A program made the translations under genes and the position numbers. 64,000 nt of DNA from Rhodothermales bacterium (GTDB lineage: Bacteria > Bacteroidota > Rhodothermia > Rhodothermales > JANQRZ01): assembly GCA_028284265.1 (NCBI GenBank), contig JANQRZ010000018.1, forward strand, positions 62,001 through 126,000. Direction: 5' to 3'. Below, one piece after another: positions 1-9,558 of the stretch. Each line of letters starts with the position of its first letter. Position 1 is the stretch's first letter. The notes under the pieces were generated by a model that was given only the letters and a program-made list of their open reading frames with translations, was not told the DNA's origin and made no database searches.

Positions 1-1061
1 AAGACCGAGCACACCAGATTGACGAGCACCGTCAGCTTGAAGAACTGCAGCTTCGCCATGAGCGTCACCGGGGTGATCTCGACATAGACCACCGCGAGCG
101 CGCAGAGCGCGGCAACGAGTAGACCGCCGACCGCCAGCGCCCGTCCGTGTCGCAATGCACCGCGCCGCGCCAGCCACACGCCCGAGGCGAGGCCAAGTAC
201 AACGACGGGCCAGAACCGCAGGTGGTGCCCCGGCTCGAACGAAAAGAACAAGTGATGGAAAGGGTTACGGAACTGCGCGTGGATATAGAACGGCGGCACC
301 ACCTGCGCCGGCCCGTCGGTAGGCGCAATCTGGTCCAACACGACAGGCACGAGGATCGGTAGCGCTGCCAGCAGAAACACTCCGCTGAACGTGAGCAGCG
401 CGATGAAGTCGGCGCGCAGTTGCCGCCCGTCGAGTTCGACTGCTGCGATGGCCTGCGCCAGCCCAACCACGCCAAGGACGAGGGCGATTTGTGCTGCGGC
501 GAGCAAGTGGAACCACGCCGCGAGGCCGAGCACGAGTCCCGAGAGACGCCAGCGCCGCTGGAGGAAAAGCGTGATCGCGGGTACGATGATCACCCACGCG
601 ACGCCTTCCGGGACGTGCATGTTGTAGGCCAGCGAGTTCGCTCCCAGCGTCCACTTCACCGCCACCAGCAGCGCGATGGGCACCGCGAGCGCCGCGCCGA
701 GTCGGCTTCGCGTCACCTCCCAGCCCAGCCCGAAGACGCCATACGCAAGCGCGAGCATCACACCGATCCACAGCGCTACCGACGTGAACCACACCGGCAG
801 CACGAAGCTCGGCAACGCCGTCAGCCAGAGGAAATAGGTCCGCACGTTTACGCCCGACGTGACCGCTTGCACCAACCAGTCCTGCGTGAACAACGAGCCA
901 TCAAGCAGGTGCAGCACCGACGGGATCAACTCATCGAGGTCGCCTTCGCCATAGACATAACCGAACCGAAGAAAGGCCCCCGCGAGTGTGATCAGGGCGA
1001 CCCAGAGCGGCAACCGTTTGGTTTCTCGTCTCTCGTCTCTCGTTTCTCGTTGAGCACACAC
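1..1061 (-). CDS. multi-pass integral membrane protein (C-terminus off the left edge); absent from the supplied ORF track
   Basis: Hand translation of the minus strand gives a continuous hydrophobic frame ...LPLWVALITLAGAFLRFGYVYGEGDLDELIPSVLHLLDGSLFTQDWLVQAV... through to base 1. No early ATG; GTG at 1061-1059 or TTG at 1013-1011 are possible starts. In-frame TGA lies just upstream. Confidence 0.7.
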   Translation of the reverse strand, partial: MCAQRETRDERRETKRLPLWVALITLAGAFLRFGYVYGEGDLDELIPSVLHLLDGSLFTQDWLVQAVTSGVNVRTYFLWLTALPSFVLPVWFTSVALWIGVMLALAYGVFGLGWEVTRSRLGAALAVPIALLVAVKWTLGANSLAYNMHVPEGVAWVIIVPAITLFLQRRWRLSGLVLGLAAWFHLLAAAQIALVLGVVGLAQAIAAVELDGRQLRADFIALLTFSGVFLLAALPILVPVVLDQIAPTDGPAQVVPPFYIHAQFRNPFHHLFFSFEPGHHLRFWPVVVLGLASGVWLARRGALRHGRALAVGGLLVAALCALAVVYVEITPVTLMAKLQFFKLTVLVNLVCSV

Positions 1062-1107
1062 GGTCGGAGACAGTCAACGATAAACGAGAAACTGAAAACT
1101 AGGAACC
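1021..1107. repeat. intercistronic inverted repeat, (C)TTTCTCGT / ACGAGAAA type
   Basis: Left arm GTTTCTCGTCTCTCGTCTCTCGTTTCTCGTTGA, right arm TCAACGATAAACGAGAAACTGAAAACTAGGAACC; related to 9471-9558. Confidence 0.7.
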
Positions 1108-2091
1108 ACCCCGCCGCATACTGTCCAGCAGGCGAAGCTCGGGGCGGGAGACGTGGCGGGCACGGTAGTAGGAAGCGAGGCGACAGCCGAACTTGCGCTT
1201 GAACTCGGCGATAGAGGGTGTGTTGGCCCCGGCGAAGTCAAAATACGCCACACCCTCATCCCGGAGCCGAGTCAAGACGGTGGCGACGAGGACCGTCATC
1301 GCCGGACCGGGCACGCTGCCCGCCAACCAGTAGTGCGCCGTATGCCCGTCCGAGAGCACGACGACACCGGCTTCCGCCTTTCCATCATGCCGCGCCACGA
1401 ACACGCGCGTCAACCCGGCCCCGGATAATCCGGCGACTAGGCCACGGATCGTCGCCGCGTCCACGTCGAGTGCCTGCTCCTGCCGCTCGTGCGAAGCCTC
1501 GATGAGCGCCACGGTATCGTCTAGTCCATCTCCCCCCTCTGCCACGGTGAACGCTTCCCGCTCGTTCTGCCAGGCGTGTCGTGTGGTCGAGGACCACGTC
1601 GCCGTGACCTCCTCCTCGGCCTGAAGCTCACGACCATACGTGTAGGCAGGTGTGACCTGCCAACCGCCCCACTGAAAGGGACGCGCATCATCAAGTGCAG
1701 GGTGCGTCACGAGGCTCGCTTGGTGGAAGCTGTCCGCGACTAGTCCAAGGAGTGCGTCGAGCACAGAGCGGCGATAGTGGGTATCCGTTTCGCGGAGCGG
1801 ACGGTCGAGTAGCGGCGAGACACAGGGCACGAACGGAGGAATGGCGGCGGCGCGGTACGGACCCTGACGCTTCTCATAGAGCAGCGCTCCGGCGCGCAGC
1901 GCGTCCTTCTCCCACACCGCCGCAACGAGCGGCGTCAACCCGAAGGCGTGCCCTACCTGCTCGCCAAACGCGAGGTGCGAAAACGCCGACGCCTGCGGAC
2001 TCTGTGCCAGCAACGGCTCCCACGCCGAACGGATCGCCTCGTCATCGAGCCGATGCAGCGAGGTGCGGAACGAGGACGAGGCGACCATCAC
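1099..2091 (-). CDS. FemAB/GNAT-like acyltransferase family protein
   Basis: 330 aa; resembles FemAB-type GNAT folds (...VAAVWEKDALRAGALLYEKRQGPY..., ...VFVARHDGKAEAGVVVLSDGHTAHYWLAGS..., ...YFDFAGANTPSIAEFKRKFG...). Confidence 0.7.
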   Translation of the reverse strand: MMVASSSFRTSLHRLDDEAIRSAWEPLLAQSPQASAFSHLAFGEQVGHAFGLTPLVAAVWEKDALRAGALLYEKRQGPYRAAAIPPFVPCVSPLLDRPLRETDTHYRRSVLDALLGLVADSFHQASLVTHPALDDARPFQWGGWQVTPAYTYGRELQAEEEVTATWSSTTRHAWQNEREAFTVAEGGDGLDDTVALIEASHERQEQALDVDAATIRGLVAGLSGAGLTRVFVARHDGKAEAGVVVLSDGHTAHYWLAGSVPGPAMTVLVATVLTRLRDEGVAYFDFAGANTPSIAEFKRKFGCRLASYYRARHVSRPELRLLDSMRRGGS

Positions 2092-2115
2092 ACAGGCGAG
2101 GAAGATACCCCCGGC

Positions 2116-3528
2116 TTAGAGGATATACTGGCTCAGGTCGCGGTTCTCGACGACGGACTGGAGCCGGTCGCGAACGTAGGCTTCGTCCACGACGACATTA
2201 TCGTCCTGCTCCTGCTCGGGCACCTCGAACAGTGTCTCTTCGAGGAGCGTCGTCAGGATCGTGTGGAGCCGACGTGCCCCGATGTTCTCGACCTCCTCGT
2301 TGACTTGGGCAGCAATACGCGCCACCTCGCGCACGGCATCCTCGGTGAACTCGATCTCGACGCCTTCGGAGGCGAGAAGCGCTTGGTACTGCTTGAGGAG
2401 CGCGTTCTGGGGAATCGTGAGGATCTTGTAGAAGTCGTTCTCGGTCAGATTGTCGAGTTCGACGCGGATCGGGAAGCGGCCCTGCAGTTCGGGGATGAGG
2501 TCGCTGGGCTTGGAGACGTGGAACGCGCCGGAAGCGATGAATAGAATATGGTCGGTCTTGACCATACCGTACTTCGTCATCACGTTCGAGCCTTCGACGA
2601 TGGGCAGGAGGTCGCGCTGGACGCCCTCGCGGGACACGTCCGGGCCGCCCGCCTGCCGCGAGCCGCCGGCGACCTTGTCAATCTCGTCGATGAACACGAT
2701 GCCCGCTTGCTGGACACGCTCGATGGCGTCTTTCTGCACGGCGTCCATGTCGATCAGCTTCTGCGCCTCCTCGACCGTCAGTGCTTCGACAGCTTCCTCG
2801 ACGGTCATCCGGCGCTTCTTCTTTTTCTTGCCGCCGCCGAGGTTGCCGAACATCTCTTGGATGTTGATGCCCATTTCTTCGAGGCCCATCGGCCCGAACA
2901 TCTGGAGCGTCGGCGTGCCCTCGCTCGCCACGTCGATCTCGACCTCGCGCTCGGCGAGTTTGCCTTCGCGGAGCATGGTGCGAAAGCGGTCGCGCGTACG
3001 CTCACGTAGGTCTTCTTCGCTGGACGGCTCCTCGGCCTCTTCTTGCGGGCGGATGACGAAGCCGGGACCGTTGAGAAGGCTGCCCGCTTTCTTCTCCTTG
3101 CGCGACTCCGACGGCGGGATCAACACGTCAAGCACGCGCTCCTCGGCCTGCTGGCGGGCGCGCTCCTGCACGCCCTCGGCCTGCTCCTCTTTGATCATCC
3201 CGACCGCGAAGTCGGTGAGGTCGCGGACGATGGAGTCCACGTCGCGCCCGACATAGCCGACCTCGGTGAACTTCGTGGCTTCGACTTTGATGAAGGGTGC
3301 CCCAGCGAGGCGGGCGAGGCGGCGGGCGATCTCGGTCTTGCCCACGCCCGTCGGCCCGATCATGACGATGTTGTTCGGCATGATCTCGTCGCGCATCTCC
3401 TCGGGCGCGTTCATCCGACGCCACCGGTTGCGGAGCGCGATGGCGACGCTCTTCTTGGCGTCGGTCTGCCCGATGATGTACTTGTCGAGTTCCGCGACGA
3501 TCTGGCGCGGGGTTAGTTCTTCGTGCAT
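2116..3528 (-). CDS. hslU: ATP-dependent protease ATPase subunit HslU
   Basis: [34 protein letters not shown], Walker [27 protein letters not shown]-terminal [17 protein letters not shown]. Confidence 0.97.
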   Translation of the reverse strand: MHEELTPRQIVAELDKYIIGQTDAKKSVAIALRNRWRRMNAPEEMRDEIMPNNIVMIGPTGVGKTEIARRLARLAGAPFIKVEATKFTEVGYVGRDVDSIVRDLTDFAVGMIKEEQAEGVQERARQQAEERVLDVLIPPSESRKEKKAGSLLNGPGFVIRPQEEAEEPSSEEDLRERTRDRFRTMLREGKLAEREVEIDVASEGTPTLQMFGPMGLEEMGINIQEMFGNLGGGKKKKKRRMTVEEAVEALTVEEAQKLIDMDAVQKDAIERVQQAGIVFIDEIDKVAGGSRQAGGPDVSREGVQRDLLPIVEGSNVMTKYGMVKTDHILFIASGAFHVSKPSDLIPELQGRFPIRVELDNLTENDFYKILTIPQNALLKQYQALLASEGVEIEFTEDAVREVARIAAQVNEEVENIGARRLHTILTTLLEETLFEVPEQEQDDNVVVDEAYVRDRLQSVVENRDLSQYIL

Positions 3529-3629
3529 GGCGAGGTGGCCCCGAATGAGGTCCGTTGGGCGAAAGGTCGGGCGTTGTACGACGCGGGCCGATCCGTGTTT
3601 TATGGAATTTCGGCGACGTGCAAAAACAC

Positions 3630-3658
3630 GTAGGGGCAGGTTTCAAGCCTGCCCCTAC
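3630..3658. repeat. short palindromic repeat GTAGGGGCAGGTTTCAAGCCTGCCCCTAC
   Basis: Perfect 11-bp arms, 7-nt loop; read through it encodes the [10 protein letters not shown] peptide typical of spurious ORFs over this widespread repeat. Confidence 0.85.
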
Positions 3659-3678
3659 CAACTCGAATCAACCGAGCG

Positions 3679-4638
3679 TTATTCCTCTTCGACCGCGAAA
3701 TCGTCCTCGTACTCGCCGTCGAGGTCGGCTCCATCGCCGCCCTCGAAGTCGCCGAAGTCGTCGCCGCCGCGCATCTCGTCCTGCACTTCGCGGACCGCCG
3801 GGTGGTCGCGGTTGACGATGAGCACGGTGTAGTCGTAGGGCATCCCCTTCCGGCGCTCCAGACGACAAGCCCCGCACTCTTCGAGATCGCCGATGAGCGA
3901 TTTCGGATCGTGGTCCTCAATGTCGCCCAACTCTTCGGAGAGCTTGCGGAGGAGCGGCGTCAGGTAGACTTCGTCGTACTGCCCGAAGTAATCTTCGATG
4001 ATGCGGAGCGCCTCGATGTCCACGTCGAACGGCAGCTCGGCGACCTCGGCGAACTCGGTCGTCATCTCGGGCTGACCATTGGCATGGTGGTCTTCCTGCA
4101 ACAGGTCGCGGGCCTCCTCGGTCATCAGCGTCTCGGCGTCGAGGAAGCGACCGGCCTCGATGTTGTCGAAGAGGCGGGCCGAGAGGTGCTCGCGGAAGGA
4201 GACCATCACCACCTCGCGCCCACGCCGACCGAGCGCCTGCACGAGCGGCACGTAGTCGCGGTCGCCGGAGACAAGAACGACCGTGCGGAGGTCGGGCCGG
4301 TCCTCGACGAAGTCGATGGCGTCGATGCAGAGTTGGAGGTCGGTCGTGTTGCGGTGCATCGTGGAGGGCACGAAGCGCGGGTCGATGCCGAGCAGGTAGA
4401 GCGCGCGCTGGACGTGCCGGGCGTGATCGTCGAGACCTGAGAAGTCGGCGTAGGCGCGGCCCACGGCGACGGGCACGCCGTCCTCGGAGAGCCGCTCGCG
4501 CAGCGTGTCGAGCATGTCTAGGATGTGCTCGCCCGGCATATGGTGCCCTTCGAGCCGGTTCTTGAGGTAGTAATAGAGATTCTGATAATCGATCAGAACA
4601 GCGGCGCGGGGCTGCGCTGGAGGTAGAGAGGGATTCAT
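3679..4638 (-). CDS. NYN (PIN-like) domain protein, LabA/DUF88 family
   Basis: AAVLIDYQNLYYYLKNR, DLQLCIDAIDFVEDRPDLRTVVLVSGDRDYVPLVQALGRRGREVVMVSF; acidic C-terminal tail. Confidence 0.88.
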   Translation of the reverse strand: MNPSLPPAQPRAAVLIDYQNLYYYLKNRLEGHHMPGEHILDMLDTLRERLSEDGVPVAVGRAYADFSGLDDHARHVQRALYLLGIDPRFVPSTMHRNTTDLQLCIDAIDFVEDRPDLRTVVLVSGDRDYVPLVQALGRRGREVVMVSFREHLSARLFDNIEAGRFLDAETLMTEEARDLLQEDHHANGQPEMTTEFAEVAELPFDVDIEALRIIEDYFGQYDEVYLTPLLRKLSEELGDIEDHDPKSLIGDLEECGACRLERRKGMPYDYTVLIVNRDHPAVREVQDEMRGGDDFGDFEGGDGADLDGEYEDDFAVEEE

Positions 4639-4671
4639 GATCTTAGCGGTGTTGGGTGGGTTGACGATGCC

Positions 4672-5274
4672 TCACGATTCGTCGGAACCGTTGACCGTGG
4701 TGGCGGCCTTCGGCTCCTTCGCATCCAGTTCTAGGATGGTGAGGGTATGATTGGTGTAGATGCAGATGTCGGCGGCGATGTGGAGGCCTTCCTCCACGAT
4801 CTCCTTCGCCGACAGCCCATCGCTGTGTTTGAGGAGGGCGCGCGTGGCGGCGAGCGCGTAAGGTGACCCGCTGCCGATAGCGAGAATGTCGTCGTCCGGC
4901 TCGATCACGTCGCCGGTGCCGCTGATGAGGAGCAGCCGGTCCGGGGCGGCGACGGCGAGCAGCGCTTCGAGGCGGCGGAGGTAGCGGTCGGTCCGCCAGT
5001 CCTTGGCGAGTTCGACGGCGGCGCGGGTGGTGTTGCCTCCGTACTTCTGGAGCTTCTCCTCGAAGCGCTCGAAGAGGGTAAAGGCGTCGGCGGTGGCCCC
5101 GGCGAAACCAGCGAGGATGGTGCCGTTGAAGAGCGGGCGGACCTTCTGCGCGCTGTGCTTGAGGACGGTGTCTTTCATCGTCGCCTGCCCATCGGAGCCG
5201 AGGGCGACGGTGCCGTTGTGGCGGACACCGAGAACAGTCGTGGCGTGGATCGTCGGGCGGTGGGAAGTGCTCAT
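4672..5274 (-). CDS. hslV: ATP-dependent protease peptidase subunit HslV
   Basis: [73 protein letters not shown]; alternative start at 5295. Confidence 0.96.
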   Translation of the reverse strand: MSTSHRPTIHATTVLGVRHNGTVALGSDGQATMKDTVLKHSAQKVRPLFNGTILAGFAGATADAFTLFERFEEKLQKYGGNTTRAAVELAKDWRTDRYLRRLEALLAVAAPDRLLLISGTGDVIEPDDDILAIGSGSPYALAATRALLKHSDGLSAKEIVEEGLHIAADICIYTNHTLTILELDAKEPKAATTVNGSDES

Positions 5275-5440
5275 TGAAGACAGAGGCGGATTCATTCGGC
5301 TGGGCGGCGGCAGGACACATCATACGGGATCAGTGGCCGCCCGCTCGGTAAAGATACGATAACAAACCCGGAATGATTGTGAGAACGAGCAATGAGTGAA
5401 ACGGTTTTCAATCCAGCGATATGGCCCGCGTATGTGCGAC

Positions 5441-6952
5441 TTATCGAAGGACCGTCAGCCGCCGCGTGAGCACCTCGCCCCCAACCTCGGCGCGCACCAC
5501 GTAGACCCCGTTCGGAAGCGTTGCCGGGTCGAGGGCCAGCGCATGGTCGCCCGCCGCGAGCAGGCCCTCGTGCAACGCTGCCACTTCCCGACCGAGCACG
5601 TCGAACACAGCCAGACGCACCTCGGTGGCAGCACCGAGCACAACCGGCACCGTCACGCTATGGGACGCCGGGTTCGGATACGGCTTGCCTAGCTGCAAGG
5701 CTGCTGACACTACGGCCTCGTCCTCGCTGTCTACTGAAGCCACTGTGAGCGTCACCGGCACATCCACCAGCACCGGCCCGATCCCGTCGTCCTCGCGCAC
5801 CGATACCACCGCCTCGTAGACTCCTGGCTCTAAGTCTGCTGCGTCGAGCGTGAGCGTGAGTGTGGTGTCGGTCGCAGCCTCGGTCTCGAACAGGATCGGT
5901 GAAGCGCGTAACCACACTGGCGGCAGCGGAGCCGCCCGGACTGCGTAGACCCAGTAGCGCACATCGCCCGCGAAACCAGTCCTTACAGTGATGTAGATAA
6001 TTGAAGTGTCAAGTCGGCTCCTGACTACACCCCTTACCTCGATCACACCGCCAGCACCATCAGGCGTTTCCAGTCCCGTTAGCGGCGTTTCTGCCCCTCG
6101 ATTACGGCCTGCTCGGTCTGTCACTACGACACGCGAGGCCCAGTCGTCACTTGGGAACTCAATACCTGTCTCAAGCACCGCTTCTCCACCGAGTGCGTGA
6201 GCATCAAGGCCTCCATTGCGGAAGCAGATGGTCTCCTCAGAGTAGTCCGTAAGCGACACCGGGTAGCCAGGCACGGCCTCCCCATCGGCATCCATCGCCC
6301 AGACCTCCTCGTGCCCGATGTCGAGGTAATAGAACCTCCCTTCTTCGCCGCTTTCAGAGGTAAAAAGGTCATTGACGAGTTGGCTTGGTTTGCCTGTTTG
6401 GAAGCCACACCAACCGTCTTCGGCGTAGGGTACTGTGAGAGAGCGTCCAGTCTCCGTGCCGTCAAGGCTTGCCTCCAAGAGCACGGCTTGCTCGGTTTCG
6501 AGGAGGTCGCCTTGCACATCGAGCCACCAGAGCGTGCTGTTCTGCGAGTCGTAAGCGATGCCGAGTGTACCCCTAATCTGCTGCGAGATGGGGTGGCGGA
6601 ACTCGTTCACGACCTCCAACTCGGGCGAGAACTCGTAGGTGTCGAGGTTCGTCGTGACGAAGAGGCGGCCTTCAGGCGTAGAGGTGATGTTGGCGAGTCC
6701 ACAGCAGGTATCCTCGGAGGTAAAGAGCGTCGTGCCAGGCGGCTCTAGGGGCGTGTTCTCGTCCGGTGCCGGGGTCAGCGAGAGTGCCAGCGGCTGCACC
6801 TCACCTCCACCGTTCGAGATAGTGAGCGTTATCTCTGTCGTCTCGCCCTCGGCCAGCGCCACCGATACACTCTCCGGTGTGACGGCCACCTGCGCCACAG
6901 CAACGGCGGGGACGCAAAACGCAAACAGAAGCACGTACAAGCGAGCGGTCAT
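5441..6952 (-). CDS. secreted protein with T9SS type A sorting domain
   Basis: Signal peptide MTARLYVLLFAFCVPAVAVAQ; C-terminus PYPNPASHSVTVPVV...EVRLAVFDVLGREVAALHEG...GVYVVRAEVGGEVLTRRLTVLR. Confidence 0.85.
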   Translation of the reverse strand: MTARLYVLLFAFCVPAVAVAQVAVTPESVSVALAEGETTEITLTISNGGGEVQPLALSLTPAPDENTPLEPPGTTLFTSEDTCCGLANITSTPEGRLFVTTNLDTYEFSPELEVVNEFRHPISQQIRGTLGIAYDSQNSTLWWLDVQGDLLETEQAVLLEASLDGTETGRSLTVPYAEDGWCGFQTGKPSQLVNDLFTSESGEEGRFYYLDIGHEEVWAMDADGEAVPGYPVSLTDYSEETICFRNGGLDAHALGGEAVLETGIEFPSDDWASRVVVTDRAGRNRGAETPLTGLETPDGAGGVIEVRGVVRSRLDTSIIYITVRTGFAGDVRYWVYAVRAAPLPPVWLRASPILFETEAATDTTLTLTLDAADLEPGVYEAVVSVREDDGIGPVLVDVPVTLTVASVDSEDEAVVSAALQLGKPYPNPASHSVTVPVVLGAATEVRLAVFDVLGREVAALHEGLLAAGDHALALDPATLPNGVYVVRAEVGGEVLTRRLTVLR

Positions 6953-6989
6953 GCCGCATGGTACGCTGTCCGGCGGAGGCCGGGTCCGC

Positions 6990-8498
6990 TCACCACACCT
7001 GCTGCGCCAGCAGTTCTACCACCGCATCCTGCGCCCGCACCACGCGGCTGGAGGTCGTGCCGAAGTTGTTGGTGAGGAGCGCGAAGGCGAGCGTCGTCCC
7101 GCCGGTCGTGACGACGTAGCCCGCGAGGTTCTTCGCCCCGGTGACGGTGCCGGTCTTGGCGCGGACGTTGCCCCGCCCCGGTCCCTGCCGGAAGCGCCGC
7201 TCCAGCGTCCCGTCCTCGCCCCCCACGGCCAGCGAGTTCACGTAGGCGTCCGTCACCTCGGGGTCCGGATGAACCCACATCGTCCGCAGCAGCGCCGTCA
7301 CGTCCTCGGGAGCCACCGAGTTGTAGGGCGACATCCCGGAGCCGTCGCGGAGGCGCATCGTCTCCAGGTCCATCCCGGTGCGCTCGAAGAGGGGTCGCGC
7401 CGCCCGCAGCCCGGCCCACGCCGAGCCGCATTCCATCTCATCGGGCCGGTCCGCCGGACACCGCACCGCGCCGAGCGTCTTGAGCAGGTGCTCGGCGACG
7501 AGGTTCTGGCTCTCCTTGTTGACGAGCGCCACGAGGTCGGCCAGCCGCCGCGAGGTGTGCGTGGCAACGGGCGTGAGGCGGGCGTAGGTCGGCTTGTCGC
7601 GCCAGTCGTCGATGTCCACGGGATCGCCATCCACATAAACCCCTTCGGCGATGAGGGTCTCGCGGAGGACGTGGGTGAAGTAGCGCGTCGGGTTGTGGAC
7701 GGAGACGGTGTGGCGAAGCGTCCGCCCCTGGGCCACCTCGGATTCGAGCCAGAAGGTGTTGCCCCCGCGCTCGCGGCGGATCTCGCGGTCGGACCCCTCG
7801 CGGCGGGCGACGGTCTCGGTGCGGTTGATGAAATAGACGTAGTCGGTCTCCGGCTCGACGGTCAACTCGGCAGCGCGTCCGATCTGTGTTCCTTCGGCGC
7901 TGACCCGGACGCGGCCCTCGTTGAAGCTCAAACCGCTGATCTCGGCGGCGTAGGGCGTGATCGCATCGTCCCACGCCCAACCGTTGCCGAGTTCGGTGTC
8001 GTCGAACACGTCGTCGTCGCCGATGACGTGGTCCGAGACGAACGTGATCCCGCGTGCTTTGAGTGAGTCGGCCCACGACCGAAAGAGCGCTGTCGGGTCG
8101 CCGTCGCGGGGATAGTCGTCCTCGAACTGCCGGTCGCTGATCGTCGGGTCGCCGGAGCCGCGCACGACGAGGTGCCCGGTGAGGACGCTGTCCTGCACGG
8201 TCCCGTCGAGGTAGAGGGTGGTCGAATACCGGAAGTCCGGCCCGAGGCCGTCGAGCACGGCGGCGGTCGAGAAGAGCTTCATCACCGAGGCCGGGATGAA
8301 GTTCTTCTGCTCGTTGCGGGCGTAGACCGTCTCCCCTGTCTCCAGGTTGACAACGTGAACGCCCCAGTGCGCATCGGCGAAGTCCGCGTCGTCGAGGATC
8401 GCGTCGATCTGCGCGCTGAGGTCCTGCGCCTGCACTGGGCCGAGCGTCGGAAGCACGAAGAGAAGGAGTAAGCAAATGCCCACTACCCTCTTTGTCAT
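6990..8498 (-). CDS. dacB: D-alanyl-D-alanine carboxypeptidase/endopeptidase (PBP4, peptidase S13)
   Basis: FIPASVMKLFSTAAVLDGLGPDFRYSTTLY (SxxK), RDGSGMSPYNSVAPEDV, VRAKTGTVTGAKNLAGYV (KTG); likely start MTKRVVGICLLLLFVLPTLGPVQA at 8498. Confidence 0.93.
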   Translation of the reverse strand: MTKRVVGICLLLLFVLPTLGPVQAQDLSAQIDAILDDADFADAHWGVHVVNLETGETVYARNEQKNFIPASVMKLFSTAAVLDGLGPDFRYSTTLYLDGTVQDSVLTGHLVVRGSGDPTISDRQFEDDYPRDGDPTALFRSWADSLKARGITFVSDHVIGDDDVFDDTELGNGWAWDDAITPYAAEISGLSFNEGRVRVSAEGTQIGRAAELTVEPETDYVYFINRTETVARREGSDREIRRERGGNTFWLESEVAQGRTLRHTVSVHNPTRYFTHVLRETLIAEGVYVDGDPVDIDDWRDKPTYARLTPVATHTSRRLADLVALVNKESQNLVAEHLLKTLGAVRCPADRPDEMECGSAWAGLRAARPLFERTGMDLETMRLRDGSGMSPYNSVAPEDVTALLRTMWVHPDPEVTDAYVNSLAVGGEDGTLERRFRQGPGRGNVRAKTGTVTGAKNLAGYVVTTGGTTLAFALLTNNFGTTSSRVVRAQDAVVELLAQQVW

Positions 8499-8614
8499 TG
8501 CGAGGAGTCCCGAAGGGACGACGTGGCAATCTCGCAGTCTAGAAGAACGACAGATCGTGCTTTCATTCGGGGAGATTGCCACGTCGTTCACTACGTTCTC
8601 TCCTCGCAATGACA
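8493..8614. repeat. inverted repeat with TGTCATTGCGAGGAG termini
   Basis: TGTCATTGCGAGGAG...ACGTGGCAATCTC / GGAGATTGCCACGTCGT...CTCCTCGCAATGACA; termini exact inverted 15-mers. Confidence 0.9.
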
Positions 8615-8638
8615 GAGTTCTGAAAGTTTGCTAACAAC

Positions 8639-9466
8639 CTACTGAATCGGAGTACTCTCCAGTTCCGTGCGCTCCAGCGAGATCTGGTCGAGCAGCACGT
8701 AGACGTAATCCACTGTGCTGACCGACGACGACGGCTTGAGGTAGATCACGAGGTCATTCTGCCCCTTCGCCGCGTAGACCGAGTCGACCTCGCCGACGGG
8801 AACCCCCGCCGGGAACGTCCCGCTGAATCCGCTCGTGACGACGAGTTGGCCGGGGGCGACAGGTTCCGTCTTGACGACGTACTCCATCAGCAGGCGGTCG
8901 TTGGTCGCGCCGTCCCAGCGCACGACCCCGTCGCGCTTCAGCAAGTCGATCTTAGCCGGGACGCGGAAGTTGGTGTTCTGGTGCGGCATGACGAGGCTGT
9001 AGCGCTCACTCGTCAGCACCACCTTGCCGACGATCCCGCGCTCGTCGATGACGGCCATCCCGACCTTCACGCTGTCGCGCTGGCCGACGCTGAGCGTGAG
9101 GAGGTTCTCCTGCTTCGTGATGTCCTTGCCGACGACACGGGCCGGGACCATCGTGTAGTCCACCGAGTCGCGGAAAGCGATCAGGGCGCGGAGCCGCTCG
9201 TTCTCGCTGCGGGCCTCGCGGAGCCGCGCCACCTCGGCGGCGAGGTCAATGTTGTCTTCCCGAAGCTCCTCGTTCTCCTCGATGGCCCGCGTGTAGCGCT
9301 GCGTCCACGAGAACGTGCCCTCGACCGGGGCCGTCGCCTGCAGCGAGAGCGCCCGCGCCGACCGGAACAGCGGCCCGTTCTGCGAGAGCAGCACGATGAG
9401 CGAGACGATGAGCAGCACCGCGAGGAGCACAAAGTCGCGGGCACGCGCCCAGAGGTGGCCGAGCAT
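8639..9466 (-). CDS. mreC: rod shape-determining protein MreC
   Basis: N-terminal TM, coiled coil, RVVGKDITKQENLLTLSVGQRDSVKVGMAVIDERGIVGKVV; directly downstream of mreB. Confidence 0.93.
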   Translation of the reverse strand: MLGHLWARARDFVLLAVLLIVSLIVLLSQNGPLFRSARALSLQATAPVEGTFSWTQRYTRAIEENEELREDNIDLAAEVARLREARSENERLRALIAFRDSVDYTMVPARVVGKDITKQENLLTLSVGQRDSVKVGMAVIDERGIVGKVVLTSERYSLVMPHQNTNFRVPAKIDLLKRDGVVRWDGATNDRLLMEYVVKTEPVAPGQLVVTSGFSGTFPAGVPVGEVDSVYAAKGQNDLVIYLKPSSSVSTVDYVYVLLDQISLERTELESTPIQ

Positions 9467-9470
9467 GGGG

Positions 9471-9558
9471 TTTCTAGTTTTTCGTTTCTCGTTCCTCGTT
9501 TGTCATAGACGACCGGGCATAACAAACGAGAAACTTGAAACCAGGAACGAAAAACGAA
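9471..9558. repeat. intercistronic inverted repeat between mreB and mreC
   Basis: TTTCTAGTTTTTCGTTTCTCGTTCCTCGTTTGT ... ACAAACGAGAAACTTGAAACCAGGAACGAAAAACGAA. Confidence 0.85.

Noticed and set aside
420-1202. 260-aa plus-strand ORF at the left edge
   Set aside because: Opposite strand encodes a convincing multi-TM membrane protein that runs off the window edge; plus-strand product is charged low-complexity.
3128-3661. [11 protein letters not shown]... 177-aa minus-strand ORF
   Set aside because: Spurious ORF starting in the GTAGGGGCAGG palindrome and running out of frame through hslU.
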